The notes: generated by a model from the sequence alone, not told the origin. A stretch of 64,000 bases of DNA from Planctomycetota bacterium (GCA_020638675.1 JACKID010000001.1:2480001-2544000); one strand, 5' to 3'. Positions 33,297-42,133 are shown, counted from the first letter of the stretch. Program-made: numbers and translations.

Positions 33297-34045
33297 TGGA
33301 CGCCGAACTCACCAGCGCCTCCGCCAAAGCCGCCGACAGCGCGGACAGGACATTCGCCGAGTGGCTGCGCGAGTTGCCGGATGGCCCGTTGCGCGATCAC
33401 ATAGCAGAGTTGGCCGATACTCATCGGCAGCTCGACGAGACACAGCTCAGACTCGTCGCGTTGTTTCAGGAGCGGCACGGCTGCCTGTACGGCACCTGGA
33501 ATACCGACGACCGGACCGAGATTGTTGGCCCCTACATCAGTGCTGCCAGGCGCCGGCAGGGCCTGGGCTCACAGATGCTGGACTGGTGCTTTACCGTGAG
33601 CTGGGCCGTGCCCGAAATGTTCCTGTTCGCACCGGGTACGGAGTTGTGGCGCGCCGAGAAGCTGGAGCCGCATGGGTTCGAGCCTCACTCACCCGTGCTG
33701 AAGGACGGAGCCGGCGACCACCAGACTTTCGAGGTAACGCTTGAGCGTCGCGCCAACCGGCATCTGAGACGGGTCGGCGAACCGCGTGGCAGCGGTCCCT
33801 GGGTCGTCCAGCTTTACAACGATGACACAACGCCGTTCCCCACCGTCATATTTGCACTTCGCCGCGTGCTCGACGTGAACGAACGCACGGCGTTTGAGTA
33901 CGCCTCGCTGGTGCATTCGGCAGGCATCGCGTCGGTGCGTTACTGTCGCAGCGAGTGGGGCGCGAATCGCATCGCTGCTCGAATCCGGGCAATCGCACGC
34001 CGTGACTCGTTCCCACTAACCGTCTGCGTCGAACGCAGGCTCTAG
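33296..34045 (+). CDS. GNAT-ClpS fusion protein 1
   Basis: 249 residues. Residues ~45-150 look like a GNAT acyltransferase: motif A as ARRRQGLGSQML (R85-G91) and motif B as ELWRAEKLEPHGFEPHS. Residues ~169-248 are a ClpS domain: WVVQLYNDDTTPF with N175-D176-D177, a helix ending SLVHSAG with His207 at the amine-binding position, and an ending FPLTVCVERRL. ClpS normally hands N-degron proteins to ClpAP. Coupling to a transferase suggests recognition linked to modification of the N-terminus or of bound substrates. The GNAT part is more degenerate than in the next gene. Confidence 0.72.
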   Translation: MDAELTSASAKAADSADRTFAEWLRELPDGPLRDHIAELADTHRQLDETQLRLVALFQERHGCLYGTWNTDDRTEIVGPYISAARRRQGLGSQMLDWCFTVSWAVPEMFLFAPGTELWRAEKLEPHGFEPHSPVLKDGAGDHQTFEVTLERRANRHLRRVGEPRGSGPWVVQLYNDDTTPFPTVIFALRRVLDVNERTAFEYASLVHSAGIASVRYCRSEWGANRIAARIRAIARRDSFPLTVCVERRL

Positions 34046-34063
34046 CCCTCACCCGAGTGATCC

Positions 34064-34858
34064 ATGGTCGAAGCACAGATAGCCAACGTCACCGAATCGC
34101 CCGAACACATGGAAAAGGTGCGCGAGCTGTTTCGTGAATACGCAGCGGAGATCGGGATTGACTTGGCCTTCCAGGGCTTCGAGCAGGAACTTGCGGAGCT
34201 TCCGGGGTGTTACGCCGCGCCGAAAGGCTGCATCCTGCTGGCGGGTGTTGAGGGCGAGATTGCAGGTTGCATCGCCGTGCGTCCTTTGGCAGAGCGAACC
34301 TGCGAAGTCAAACGCATGTACGTGAAGCCGGCGTATCGAGGGCTTGGCGTCGCGCGAACTCTGGTTTCGGAAGCTCTGGGATTCGCGACGGAAACCCGCT
34401 ATTTGCAAGTGCTACTGGACACCCTCGAAAGCATGAAACCTGCTCGCAAGCTTTACGAGTCGTTCGGCTTTCGCGAGACGGACCCCTACTACAAGAATCC
34501 GCTGCCCGACGTCGTGTTCTACGAGTTGGACCTCCTGGCCTGCGCGCTAGACATAGTCGCCGCAAGCGCACATGAGATCGGCGAAGGCCGGTGGGGAATC
34601 GTGGTGCATAACGACGATGAGATCAGCTTCGGGTCTGCAAGTGTCATTCTGAATCACTACTTCGATCTGAGCCCCGACGTCGCTGCGGCCTTGGTGCAGG
34701 TGATTCACTTCCACGGCAGCGCCGCTGCAAAGCGCATGGAGGATCTTGGGGTCGCACACGCGACGTTTGAACGGATCCGGAAATCGCTCGATCGTTCATC
34801 AGAACGTCTAAACATTGAGTTGATCGATCTAGAGGCACCCGCCCCTCCCGGTGAATGA
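34064..34858 (+). CDS. GNAT-ClpS fusion protein 2
   Basis: 264 residues. The N-terminal ~155 residues are a well-conserved GNAT acetyltransferase (VKRMYVKPAYRGLGVARTLV with the R/Q-x-x-G-x-G/A acetyl-CoA loop at 92-97, then LLDTLESMKPARKLYESFGF). Residues ~177-256 are a ClpS domain: WGIVVHNDDEISF with N183-D184-D185, HYFDLSPDVAAALVQVIHFH with His215, and LNIELIDLEAP. The N-end binding residues are kept, so substrate recognition looks intact. It begins 18 nt after the first fusion and precedes canonical clpS by 26 nt. Confidence 0.78.
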   Translation: MVEAQIANVTESPEHMEKVRELFREYAAEIGIDLAFQGFEQELAELPGCYAAPKGCILLAGVEGEIAGCIAVRPLAERTCEVKRMYVKPAYRGLGVARTLVSEALGFATETRYLQVLLDTLESMKPARKLYESFGFRETDPYYKNPLPDVVFYELDLLACALDIVAASAHEIGEGRWGIVVHNDDEISFGSASVILNHYFDLSPDVAAALVQVIHFHGSAAAKRMEDLGVAHATFERIRKSLDRSSERLNIELIDLEAPAPPGE

Positions 34859-34884
34859 TGGTGTGCCGGTGCTAGAATGCGCGC

Positions 34885-35202
34885 ATGCCTGACACGCAGA
34901 CGTTGCCCAAGCCGAAGGTCGATACGGACGCCGATGCCAAAAGCAAACGCGCGCCGATGTGGAAGGTCATCTTCCACAACGACAATGTGACCACCACCGA
35001 GTTCGTCACCTGGGTGCTGATGCGCTTCTTCGGGCACGACATCGACAAGGCCAAGAAGATCATGCTCGAGGTCCACAACACCGGCCAGGGCCTCGCGGGC
35101 ACCTACCCGCAGGAAGTGGCCGAGTTGAAGAAGGACCAGGTCACTTCCACGGCGCGCACGCAGAAATTCCCGCTGGTCGTCACGATTGAGCCGGACGAAT
35201 AG
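34885..35202 (+). CDS. clpS: ATP-dependent Clp protease adaptor ClpS
   Basis: 105 residues, normal length. A disordered N-terminal ~23 residues, then WKVIFHNDNVTTTEFVTWVL, MRFFGHDIDKAKKIMLEVHN and QGLAGTYPQEVAELKKDQVT. N32-D33-N34 and His64 form the pocket that binds N-terminal Phe, Leu, Trp or Tyr and delivers such proteins to ClpAP. A TAGAAT lies 6 nt before the ATG, so an internal leaderless start is possible, exactly as at the first gene. No clpA is adjacent in the window. Confidence 0.9.
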   Translation: MPDTQTLPKPKVDTDADAKSKRAPMWKVIFHNDNVTTTEFVTWVLMRFFGHDIDKAKKIMLEVHNTGQGLAGTYPQEVAELKKDQVTSTARTQKFPLVVTIEPDE

Positions 35203-35277
35203 CTTTCCGGCCGTTGCGTCCTTGACCGTATCAGGTTGCCGCTACAACATTGCTGCCCGGAACGCCAAGGAGACTTC

Positions 35278-36504
35278 ATGCGAATCTTCGCCGCCGCTAC
35301 GTGCCTGACCCTGATCAGCGCTGCCATTCTCGCGCAGGACGCGCCCCCGCCCGCGCCGCCGGCCGACCCCGCGCCGCCGGCCGACCCCGCGCCGGCAAGC
35401 CCGGCCCTCACCCGCATGAAGCTGGGCGAGTTCTGGTACGGGATGTACCTGCCCGACGGAACCACCGAAGGCTACGCGCGCCTGCAGTTCAGCGAAACGG
35501 CGCAGAAGGGCGTGCACTGCGACTGGGAGCTGCACATCTCCGGCGACGGCTGGAAGTACGAGGAAGACCGCAAGACCAGCTTCGACGCGAAGTGGGAGCT
35601 GACCTACACCGAGATGTCCAGCGGGCTGCAGCGCGTGCTCGCGGCGCGCGAAGGCAACGTGATGGTCGGCAAGTCCGGCGTCGACGACCTGCGCGCGGAA
35701 GTGAAACAAGACGCGATCACCGGGATGGGCTTCATCCTCGCCGCCGCCATGCCGCAGAAGGGCGGCGCCAAGCTGGTCCGCAACGAATACAACGAAGCGG
35801 ACGGGATGAAGGACCTCGGCGCAACCACGTTCGACTCGATCGCGCAGGAAGAGATCGACCTGCCGGAAGGCAAGGTCAAAGCCTGGAAGTACACCATGCA
35901 GCGCAGCGAGAAAGGCAAAGAGCTGCCGATCTGGGTCAACGACGCGCGCGAGATCGTCCAGGTGGATTGGGGCACCGGCAACCTCATGAAGCTGCACCGC
36001 AGCAGCACCAAGGAGCTCTACCAGCCGACGCCGCCATTCCTGACCCAGCTTGAGTCCGAGGACAAAACCAAGCTGGTACTCACGGCCGACTACGCCGGCT
36101 TCACGCTGGATGAGATGTGGGCCCTGTGGGCAACCAGCGACGGGCTGACCAAGTGGTGGCCGCCGGAGGCCGAAGTGGAAGGCAAAGTCGGCGGCAAGTA
36201 CCAGCCGACCTGGAAAGACGAAGAGGGCAACATCGTCTGGCAGTTACTGGGCAAGATCGAAATCTGGGAGCCGAACAAGAAGCTCGGCTACACCTGGCGC
36301 TGGAAGGAGACGCCCGAGAACGTGCCGGACCTGCACGTGGTGGTCGACTTCAAGGCGATCGACGGCGGCGTGAACGTGACGGTGACGCACTCCAGCTTCA
36401 ACGCAACGAACGACGACCAGGTCAACCGCGACGGGCTCAAGAACGGCTGGGAAGCCTTCTGCAGCAAGATCCCCAAGCTGAAGCAAGACCCCGACAAGAA
36501 GTAG
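35278..36504 (+). CDS. Secreted protein with C-terminal AHSA1/SRPBCC-like domain
   Basis: 408 residues from ATG 35278 with AAGGAGA upstream. Signal peptide MRIFAAATCLTLISAAILAQ, a proline-rich linker, an unknown domain (about 50-260), then residues ~275-400 that match the AHSA1 type of SRPBCC fold (LDEMWALWATSDGLTKWWPP, KKLGYTWRWKETPE, GVNVTVTHSSFN, NGWEAFCSKI). SRPBCC folds hold hydrophobic ligands. An exported AHSA1-like domain is uncommon. The stop is 1 nt from the convergent next gene. Confidence 0.65.
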   Translation: MRIFAAATCLTLISAAILAQDAPPPAPPADPAPPADPAPASPALTRMKLGEFWYGMYLPDGTTEGYARLQFSETAQKGVHCDWELHISGDGWKYEEDRKTSFDAKWELTYTEMSSGLQRVLAAREGNVMVGKSGVDDLRAEVKQDAITGMGFILAAAMPQKGGAKLVRNEYNEADGMKDLGATTFDSIAQEEIDLPEGKVKAWKYTMQRSEKGKELPIWVNDAREIVQVDWGTGNLMKLHRSSTKELYQPTPPFLTQLESEDKTKLVLTADYAGFTLDEMWALWATSDGLTKWWPPEAEVEGKVGGKYQPTWKDEEGNIVWQLLGKIEIWEPNKKLGYTWRWKETPENVPDLHVVVDFKAIDGGVNVTVTHSSFNATNDDQVNRDGLKNGWEAFCSKIPKLKQDPDKK

Positions 36505-36505
36505 C

Positions 36506-37342
36506 TCAGAGCCGCACAACCACATACAGCCCGACGTGCGTGCCGCGCGCGGCGAACTCGTTGCCGTCTTCCTTGCTGTCGTCCTCGATGCGGAACACGC
36601 GGTGGCGCAGCGCAGCGCCGAACTCCACTTCGGCTACGCGGTAGCCGATGGTCGCCGACACGTCGAGGTTGGTCTGGCTGTGGTAGATCCGCCCGCCCTC
36701 GTGGTACCAGGTGGCGAGGTTGTCCACGTATGTCCCGCGTGCCTCGAACGCGAGCCGTAGCCCATCTACAGGCATCACGCTGAAACGCGCCCCCAGCGCC
36801 GGCAGAGGCATGCGCTGCGCGCCGAAGTCTTCGTGGAACTCCTGCTTGCTGCTGATCCGCGGCTTGTTCGGCTCAAGGAAGACGTTCAGGTCGTCAAGCG
36901 TCACGCCCGCCAACAGCGTGAGCCTGCCCCACTCGCTGCGCCACGGAGTGAGTTCGTACCAAAGTTCCGCGCGCCACCAGCGCGTGGGCCCGAAGTCGAT
37001 CGTCGTGCCCGCGCCGAAGACCGCACCATCGTGCGGCACGTCGTGGTCGAAGGTCTTGCCGCCGCGAAACTGGTTCCACGTGAACGTCGCACGCAGCCCG
37101 TTCATGTCGTCAAACTGCCACGCGGCCTCGAAGCTTGCGGAGAACCACTGGTCGACGCCAAGGTCGTCATGCAGCCCCAGATGCTCGCCTTCCAGCCGGT
37201 GCTCGCGGATCTTCGCGAAGCCGTCAAAGTCCGCCGCATAGTCCGCGCGCACCTCAAAGCCAAGCCGATCCCCCAACGGCCCGGCCGTGAGAGCGTGCGC
37301 GGCGAAGACGAACACCAACACTGTCAGTGCAAATCGGATCAC
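36506..37342 (-). CDS. Putative outer-membrane beta-barrel protein
   Basis: 278 residues from a GTG. Signal peptide IRFALTVLVFVFAAHALTA, then alternating hydrophobic/polar strands rich in aromatic residues (WFSASFEAAWQFDDMNGLRA, RWWRAELWYELTPWRSEWGR, LDVSATIGYRVAEVEFGAAL), ending GLYVVVRL. This fits a transmembrane barrel or a barrel-like domain of the outer membrane. The last residue is Leu rather than Phe. Its start overlaps the stop of the ROK gene, so the two are co-transcribed. Confidence 0.5.
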   Translation of the reverse strand: MIRFALTVLVFVFAAHALTAGPLGDRLGFEVRADYAADFDGFAKIREHRLEGEHLGLHDDLGVDQWFSASFEAAWQFDDMNGLRATFTWNQFRGGKTFDHDVPHDGAVFGAGTTIDFGPTRWWRAELWYELTPWRSEWGRLTLLAGVTLDDLNVFLEPNKPRISSKQEFHEDFGAQRMPLPALGARFSVMPVDGLRLAFEARGTYVDNLATWYHEGGRIYHSQTNLDVSATIGYRVAEVEFGAALRHRVFRIEDDSKEDGNEFAARGTHVGLYVVVRL

Positions 37343-38220
37343 GACTTCCTGTCCACTGGTAGGTGCGCGGCGCCGATGACTCCGGCGTGTTCGCCGAGCT
37401 TGCTGGCCACGAGAGGCAGCTCCGCCAATGGCGGCGCGAATGCGCGCAGCTTGAGGGCGTGGCGGATGTGTTTCTCGAACGCGGGCAGCGAGTTGGCCAC
37501 GCCGCCGGTGAACACAATAGCGTCGAGGTCGAGCACGTTGTTGATGCTCGCCAGCCCCGTGCCGAGCGCAACGCCGAGCTGCCGCCAGACTTCCTCAGTC
37601 CCGGCGTCGTTCGCGTCCGCGATCTGTTTGATCGTCGGCAGGTGCCTGCCGAATTCCGCGTAGCGTTTGAGCAGCCCGGGCGTGCCGGCGTAGGCTTCCA
37701 TGCAGCCGCGCCGCCCGCAGCCGCAGGGCCAGGCCTCGGGCGTGCTGTCGATCAGCACGTGGCCGATCTCGCCCGCGAAGCCGCCCGCGCCGCGCCGGAC
37801 ATTGCCGTCCAGCACGATCCCCCCACCGATGCCGGTGCCGAGCGTGACCAGCAGGAAACTCTTGTAAGTGCCGCCGTGGCCGTAGAGGCGCTCAGCCAGC
37901 GCGGCCGCGATGGCGTCGTTGTCAACGCCGACCGGCAGGTTGAGACGCGCCTGCAATTCGGCCCCGATGTTGACGTCTTCAAAACCGGGCACGTTGGGCA
38001 GCTTCCAGCAACGGCCGTCGTCCCGGACCTCGCCGGGGATCGCCACGCCGACCGCATCGGTGCGCGGGTCCAGCACGCGCACGAGTGCTGCAATCGCGTC
38101 CAGCACGGCCGCGGGACCGGCCGAGACGTCCGTGTCCACGCGCGAGAAGCCACGCAGGTTCGCGCCGTCCACAATCGCGGCCTTGATGGAAGTGCCACCC
38201 CAGTCGATGCCTATGGGCAT
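37339..38220 (-). CDS. ROK-family sugar kinase (glucokinase-like)
   Basis: 293 residues from ATG 38220 (MPIGIDWGGTSIKAAIVDGA). The N-terminal phosphate motif is DWGGTSIK, the ROK signature is LGTGIGGGIVLDGNVRRG, and the zinc site is PCGCGRRGCMEAYAG following GEIGHVLID. It phosphorylates a hexose such as glucose with ATP in the cytoplasm. No DNA-binding helix-turn-helix is present, so it is an enzyme, not a ROK repressor. The stop overlaps the barrel-protein gene downstream. Confidence 0.9.
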   Translation of the reverse strand: MPIGIDWGGTSIKAAIVDGANLRGFSRVDTDVSAGPAAVLDAIAALVRVLDPRTDAVGVAIPGEVRDDGRCWKLPNVPGFEDVNIGAELQARLNLPVGVDNDAIAAALAERLYGHGGTYKSFLLVTLGTGIGGGIVLDGNVRRGAGGFAGEIGHVLIDSTPEAWPCGCGRRGCMEAYAGTPGLLKRYAEFGRHLPTIKQIADANDAGTEEVWRQLGVALGTGLASINNVLDLDAIVFTGGVANSLPAFEKHIRHALKLRAFAPPLAELPLVASKLGEHAGVIGAAHLPVDRKS

Positions 38221-38259
38221 GGGATCATCTTGGCTACAGGGACACAGCAAATCGACCTG

Positions 38260-38868
38260 TCAGTTTCGCTGCCAGACTTTGTCGTCGATAGGCTGAAGAA
38301 CCTGGTTCATCTCCGGCGTGGCCAGAATCATGTGCCAAGTGACGCCCGGGAACTCCACAGAGTAGTAGTGTCCGACGTCTTCTAACTCCACGACAGTGCC
38401 ATCCGCACACTCGAACTCATACTGCATGGTCACGAATGAGAGCCCAGGGCTGCGGGTCTCCATCAGGTTTCCGGAAAATGCCCGGCGCACCCCGGCAAGC
38501 AGCGTCGGATCTTTACTCGTGACCCACGGATTGTCGTCCGGATGCGCAGAGTCTCGCTTGCGACCCTTCACCGCGATCACTTCTTGCGCCAACCCAGCGA
38601 GTCTCGACAAATTGGCCTCCGTATTCTCGTTGTACTCATGCCAAGGCTGCCCGGCCTTGTAATCTGGGTGAAACAGCGGCAAAGGCCCGGACGGGAAATG
38701 AGGCTCACTCTTTTGGTCTGCCGAAACACTCGGCTCTCGTTCTGACTGGTTTTCGGGTTGGCTGGGCTGTTCCGACGATTGCCGCGCTGGTGGACCGTTC
38801 GGCTCGCTCTTCGCAACGCATCCCGCACAGATTGTCGCCAGCGCACAGATCAGCCAAATGCGTTTCAT
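38260..38868 (-). CDS. Lipoprotein of unknown function
   Basis: 202 residues. Lipobox ALATICAGC (Cys17), a hydrophilic Ser/Glu/Gln/Pro-rich linker (residues ~20-60), then a compact domain with PWHEYNENTEANLSRLAGLA, FVTMQYEFECADGTVVELED and VTWHMILATPEMNQVLQP. No family recognised. The 104-nt divergent gap to the AbrB-like genes contains no clear promoter. Confidence 0.5.
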   Translation of the reverse strand: MKRIWLICALATICAGCVAKSEPNGPPARQSSEQPSQPENQSEREPSVSADQKSEPHFPSGPLPLFHPDYKAGQPWHEYNENTEANLSRLAGLAQEVIAVKGRKRDSAHPDDNPWVTSKDPTLLAGVRRAFSGNLMETRSPGLSFVTMQYEFECADGTVVELEDVGHYYSVEFPGVTWHMILATPEMNQVLQPIDDKVWQRN

Positions 38869-38972
38869 GTAAGCCTCACGTAAGGATTATAGCTCGGCTT
38901 GCACTAATGATGTGGAGTGTCAGTTAGTGGAACTTTTGGCCGGGGCTGAGCGTTTCACTGTCAGGTGCGAAC

Positions 38973-39140
38973 ATGGAACTCACGGCAACAGCAACCATCA
39001 CCAAGATCGGGGACGAGTACTTCCTGCCGATCGACTTGGCGTTGCTGGAGGCGCTGGAATGCGCCGTCGGCGATGAGATCCACTTCACCGTCGAAGGCAA
39101 CCGCCTGATCGCCACCCGCCGCAACGAAGACCAGCCATGA
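38973..39140 (+). CDS. AbrB/MazE-like small DNA-binding protein 1
   Basis: 55 residues, shorter than most gene-finder limits. ATITKIGDEYFLPIDLALLE, then CAVGDEIHFTVEGNRLIATR is a typical SpoVT/AbrB swapped-hairpin half (strand, turn, LGxGDE-like helix, strands). Such proteins bind DNA as dimers and are often antitoxins or transition regulators. AGGTG lies 7 nt upstream. Its stop overlaps the start of a second gene of the same fold (ATGA). Confidence 0.6.
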   Translation: MELTATATITKIGDEYFLPIDLALLEALECAVGDEIHFTVEGNRLIATRRNEDQP

Positions 39141-39298
39141 GCCAGACGTGGACACTGCGCCTGGAGCCGGAAGGCGAAAACGGCCGCATCAATCTCCCGG
39201 ACGAGCTGCTGGCGCTCATGGGCCTCGCGATCGGCGATGAGGTCGAGATCGTCGAACTCGAAGGCGGCCTGCTGATCACTCCGCACAAACCCGGCTAG
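39137..39298 (+). CDS. AbrB/MazE-like small DNA-binding protein 2
   Basis: 53 residues. WTLRLEPEGENGRINLPDEL, then LALMGLAIGDEVEIVELEGG is again the AbrB half-fold, with INLPDEL and IGDEVEIVE at the expected places. It overlaps the first gene by 4 nt, so the two are translationally coupled and could form a heterodimer. No toxin gene (MazF, PIN) follows; the next gene is on the other strand and its stop codon shares bases with this one. Confidence 0.6.
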   Translation: MSQTWTLRLEPEGENGRINLPDELLALMGLAIGDEVEIVELEGGLLITPHKPG

Positions 39299-39798
39299 CC
39301 CTGAACCCGCTTGTAGTCGAACTCGACGGCCGGAGACTCTTCGCCCTCGGGCGTAATGTTGTAGTGCGTGAGCACGAGGTTGTCGGGCGCGCGCAGCTCG
39401 AGCGTCGTGCGCCAGCCCCAGTCGGGGCTGCCGTCGCCAGCCGGATAGCTGCCTAGCACGTTCGGCTTGTCGGCGGGCGCACCTTCCTCGCCTTCGGAAA
39501 CCATGACGCGCGTGCCGTTGTGGTGGTTGTTGACCCAGGCGGTCTGCCAGCGCTTGCCGCCGATGTAGTAGCCGATGATCGCGAGGCCCTGCATCGGCTC
39601 TCCCATCAGCGTGCCCTCGTATTCGTGCAGCAGGAAGTTGCCGTTCGCCACCAGACGCGTGGTGCCTTTTACCTGCGACTCGTCACCGATCTTGCCGGGC
39701 TCGAACCAGGTCTTGGCCGTGCCCTGCCACTCCCCCACCATCGATGCCAGCAAGGCGTGCGGGCCGTCTTTCTTCGACTGTTCGAGCTTAGCCGACAT
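39295..39798 (-). CDS. DUF1579-family protein
   Basis: 167 residues. The family pattern is clear: MVGEWQGTAKTWFEPGK, GTTRLVANGNFLLHEYEGTL, MGEPMQGLAIIGY and the C-terminal LTHYNITPEGEES. No signal peptide. DUF1579 proteins are lipocalin-like beta barrels of unknown function, common in Planctomycetota. Monocistronic. Confidence 0.85.
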   Translation of the reverse strand: MSAKLEQSKKDGPHALLASMVGEWQGTAKTWFEPGKIGDESQVKGTTRLVANGNFLLHEYEGTLMGEPMQGLAIIGYYIGGKRWQTAWVNNHHNGTRVMVSEGEEGAPADKPNVLGSYPAGDGSPDWGWRTTLELRAPDNLVLTHYNITPEGEESPAVEFDYKRVQG

Positions 39799-39839
39799 TG
39801 CGACCTCCGTTGTAGCTGCAACTTACGCGCGGGCGCCGT

Positions 39840-41963
39840 TCAGTCAACGTCCCAGAGGTACACGGCCTGGTCGTCGCCCACACCGACGATGCGCCGCCCA
39901 TCGGGCGACCACGCCACGTGCCAGCAGATCTCAGGGCCGCCGCCGAGCGTCTCGATCAGCTCGCCGTCGAGTTTGTAGCGGTGGATGAACCCGTTGCCGT
40001 CCTCGGTCATGAATTCGTCCCGGCCGGGGCGAAACTCGATCGCGTATGTCCCGATGTCGATCTTCGTCGACAGCACACTTCGGCCCGTGTCCCAGAGCCA
40101 CAGCCCCTTGCTGGTCGCAACCGCGAGGATGCCGCCATCGCCTGAGAACCGCAGCGCGCTGATGGGCGGACACTCAAAGTCGAGCGCCTCGCCCTCCCCT
40201 TCCGCCGGGAGACTGAACAGGCGAACCGGATACCCGGCGATCGCGACTCGCGTCCCGTCCGGGTTCACGCGGCAAGCGGGAATCTGCCATGTATCGAACA
40301 GCGTCCCCAGCCTGGAGCCGTCGGCCGTGTCGAAGATGCCGATCTTGCCGTCCACGCCCAGGTACAGCCGCGAGCCGTCCGTCGAAAACTGCATCAGGGA
40401 GAACTCGGCAAGCTTGCCCAGCGAGACGCTCTCCTTCGTGGCCAGGGTCCACAGTCGGGGCTCGCGCGCTGTATCAACCACCGCCAGCTTGTCGCCCATC
40501 GGCGACAGCAGCATCGCCTCGACCGTCTTTTCCCTGGTCCGGAATGAGTCAAGTTCCTCCAGCGTATCCGCGTCGCGAATCGAGACGCGCCCGCTGACTT
40601 CCCCGACCAGCAGCCTGCGTCCATCGGGCAGGAAGCTCGCGTAGATGGCCTGCACCTGCCGCTTGTCCATCGGTGCAAACAGATCGTTGTCGAGGTTCCA
40701 GAACCGCACGCCGCCGCCGAGCTCGGCCGTGATCGCCCTGCGCCCGTCTGCGCTGCCGGCACATGCCGTAACGAAAGACAGCTCGACGCTCGCGATCGAC
40801 TTGAACGCGGTAATGTCCCAGAGATGGACCGCCACCGATATGCCGTCCCGCATGCCCACCAGGGCGCGGCCCCGACCTATCGGCTTCGGTGACTGCATGG
40901 AGTGCTCCGGGCCATCCGTCGGCAGATGCTTCAACACATCCGCTCCGGGGATGGAGCGCAGGTACAGCCCCTGCTCGCGCGTTGCGCTCAGGAACGACCT
41001 GCCGTCGGGCGCGAGCACGATTCCCCACGTTCGGCCGTCTTCGCGTGACAGGAGCGGCTTGACGTCGCCTTCCGGGGACACGGAATAGAACGCGCCCTTG
41101 TTCGTGCCGACGTACATTGCGGCAGCGGACGCATCCCACTGGATCGACCGGAGCCCTTCTTCCGCGGCCAACTCGATGGCGCCGATCGCGCGGCTTTCCT
41201 TTCCGGTCTCTACGTCAACTGAGAACAGGGCGCCCGTGCTGTCCCCCACCACTACACGAGCGGCATCCGGGCTGAAGGCGACGACGCTGATTGCGGTCTC
41301 GTGCTCGAATTCCCACACGGGCCCACCGTCTGCGCCGCGCACGAGCAGCGGATTGCCGGCCTCTGACGTCGTGGCCACAAGTGCGCCATCGGCTGAAATC
41401 GCCGCGGCGGAGGCGTATTTGCTGCCGTGCTTGCGCTCCCACAGCGAGGTCTCTTTGTCGGGTGACCAGAGCTGGATTTTCTCCGGCCCGCAGGTGAATG
41501 CGACCGCGCCGTCGGCGCTCATGCCGGCGTTGATTGCGAAGCGATCCAGCCTGCGGTTCACGCCGCCGATGCTCTTGGTGGGCTTCCGCCCGGGGCGCGG
41601 GTCGGTGGGTGGCTCCTCGGCCGGCGGTTCTTCCCCCTCCGGCGGGGGGGTGCCTGTCGTGGGTTGGCCGGTGTGTACCGACCCGGGCGATTGATCGGGC
41701 TTGTCCTTGCCACCGTCAGCGGCCGGATGGCTGGAATCAGGATGCGCATGCTGTCCGTCATCGGCCGTGATCGGTTGCTGGTCGTCGCTGTCGCTGGAGC
41801 ACAGCGAAGACGGTTCGAGATCGGCGGCAAGGTTCGCGCTGCTGCCTCCATTGCCGTGGGCGTCGTTGGGATCAGCCAGGTGCTGGACAACGACCACGCC
41901 GCCGATCCCACCCACCAGCAGGATCAGCCCAAGCAACAGCAACGACCAGGCAGGACGCTTCAT
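39840..41963 (-). CDS. Membrane-anchored WD40-type beta-propeller protein
   Basis: 707 residues. One N-terminal membrane helix (SLLLLGLILLVGGIGGVVVV), then ~100 residues of low-complexity Pro/Asp/Glu/Ser linker, and from about residue 140 on one or two WD40-like propellers (AVAFTCGPEKIQLWSPDKET, VVAFSPDAARVVVGDSTGAL, and HVAWSPDGRRIVGVGDDQAV at the end). It should display a protein-interaction platform outside the cytoplasmic membrane. No kinase domain is fused, unlike many planctomycete WD40 proteins. Confidence 0.75.
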   Translation of the reverse strand: MKRPAWSLLLLGLILLVGGIGGVVVVQHLADPNDAHGNGGSSANLAADLEPSSLCSSDSDDQQPITADDGQHAHPDSSHPAADGGKDKPDQSPGSVHTGQPTTGTPPPEGEEPPAEEPPTDPRPGRKPTKSIGGVNRRLDRFAINAGMSADGAVAFTCGPEKIQLWSPDKETSLWERKHGSKYASAAAISADGALVATTSEAGNPLLVRGADGGPVWEFEHETAISVVAFSPDAARVVVGDSTGALFSVDVETGKESRAIGAIELAAEEGLRSIQWDASAAAMYVGTNKGAFYSVSPEGDVKPLLSREDGRTWGIVLAPDGRSFLSATREQGLYLRSIPGADVLKHLPTDGPEHSMQSPKPIGRGRALVGMRDGISVAVHLWDITAFKSIASVELSFVTACAGSADGRRAITAELGGGVRFWNLDNDLFAPMDKRQVQAIYASFLPDGRRLLVGEVSGRVSIRDADTLEELDSFRTREKTVEAMLLSPMGDKLAVVDTAREPRLWTLATKESVSLGKLAEFSLMQFSTDGSRLYLGVDGKIGIFDTADGSRLGTLFDTWQIPACRVNPDGTRVAIAGYPVRLFSLPAEGEGEALDFECPPISALRFSGDGGILAVATSKGLWLWDTGRSVLSTKIDIGTYAIEFRPGRDEFMTEDGNGFIHRYKLDGELIETLGGGPEICWHVAWSPDGRRIVGVGDDQAVYLWDVD

Positions 41964-42133
41964 GTGGCCTCGCGCTCATTCTACGAGGTCAGCATGCGGG
42001 CGATGGACAAAAATTGATCGGCCGTCCGGGTGAGTTGAAGCTCGAACTCGTTTCACGCGAAGTCCCGAAGGTTGGCAACGAACCGCAACTCCGTTTTCGC
42101 AGAGCCTGCCCAACGAAGCCATAGCGAAGTCGG

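Noticed and set aside
38973..39298. Type II toxin-antitoxin module
   Set aside because: Both genes are AbrB-like; no toxin gene is adjacent on either strand.
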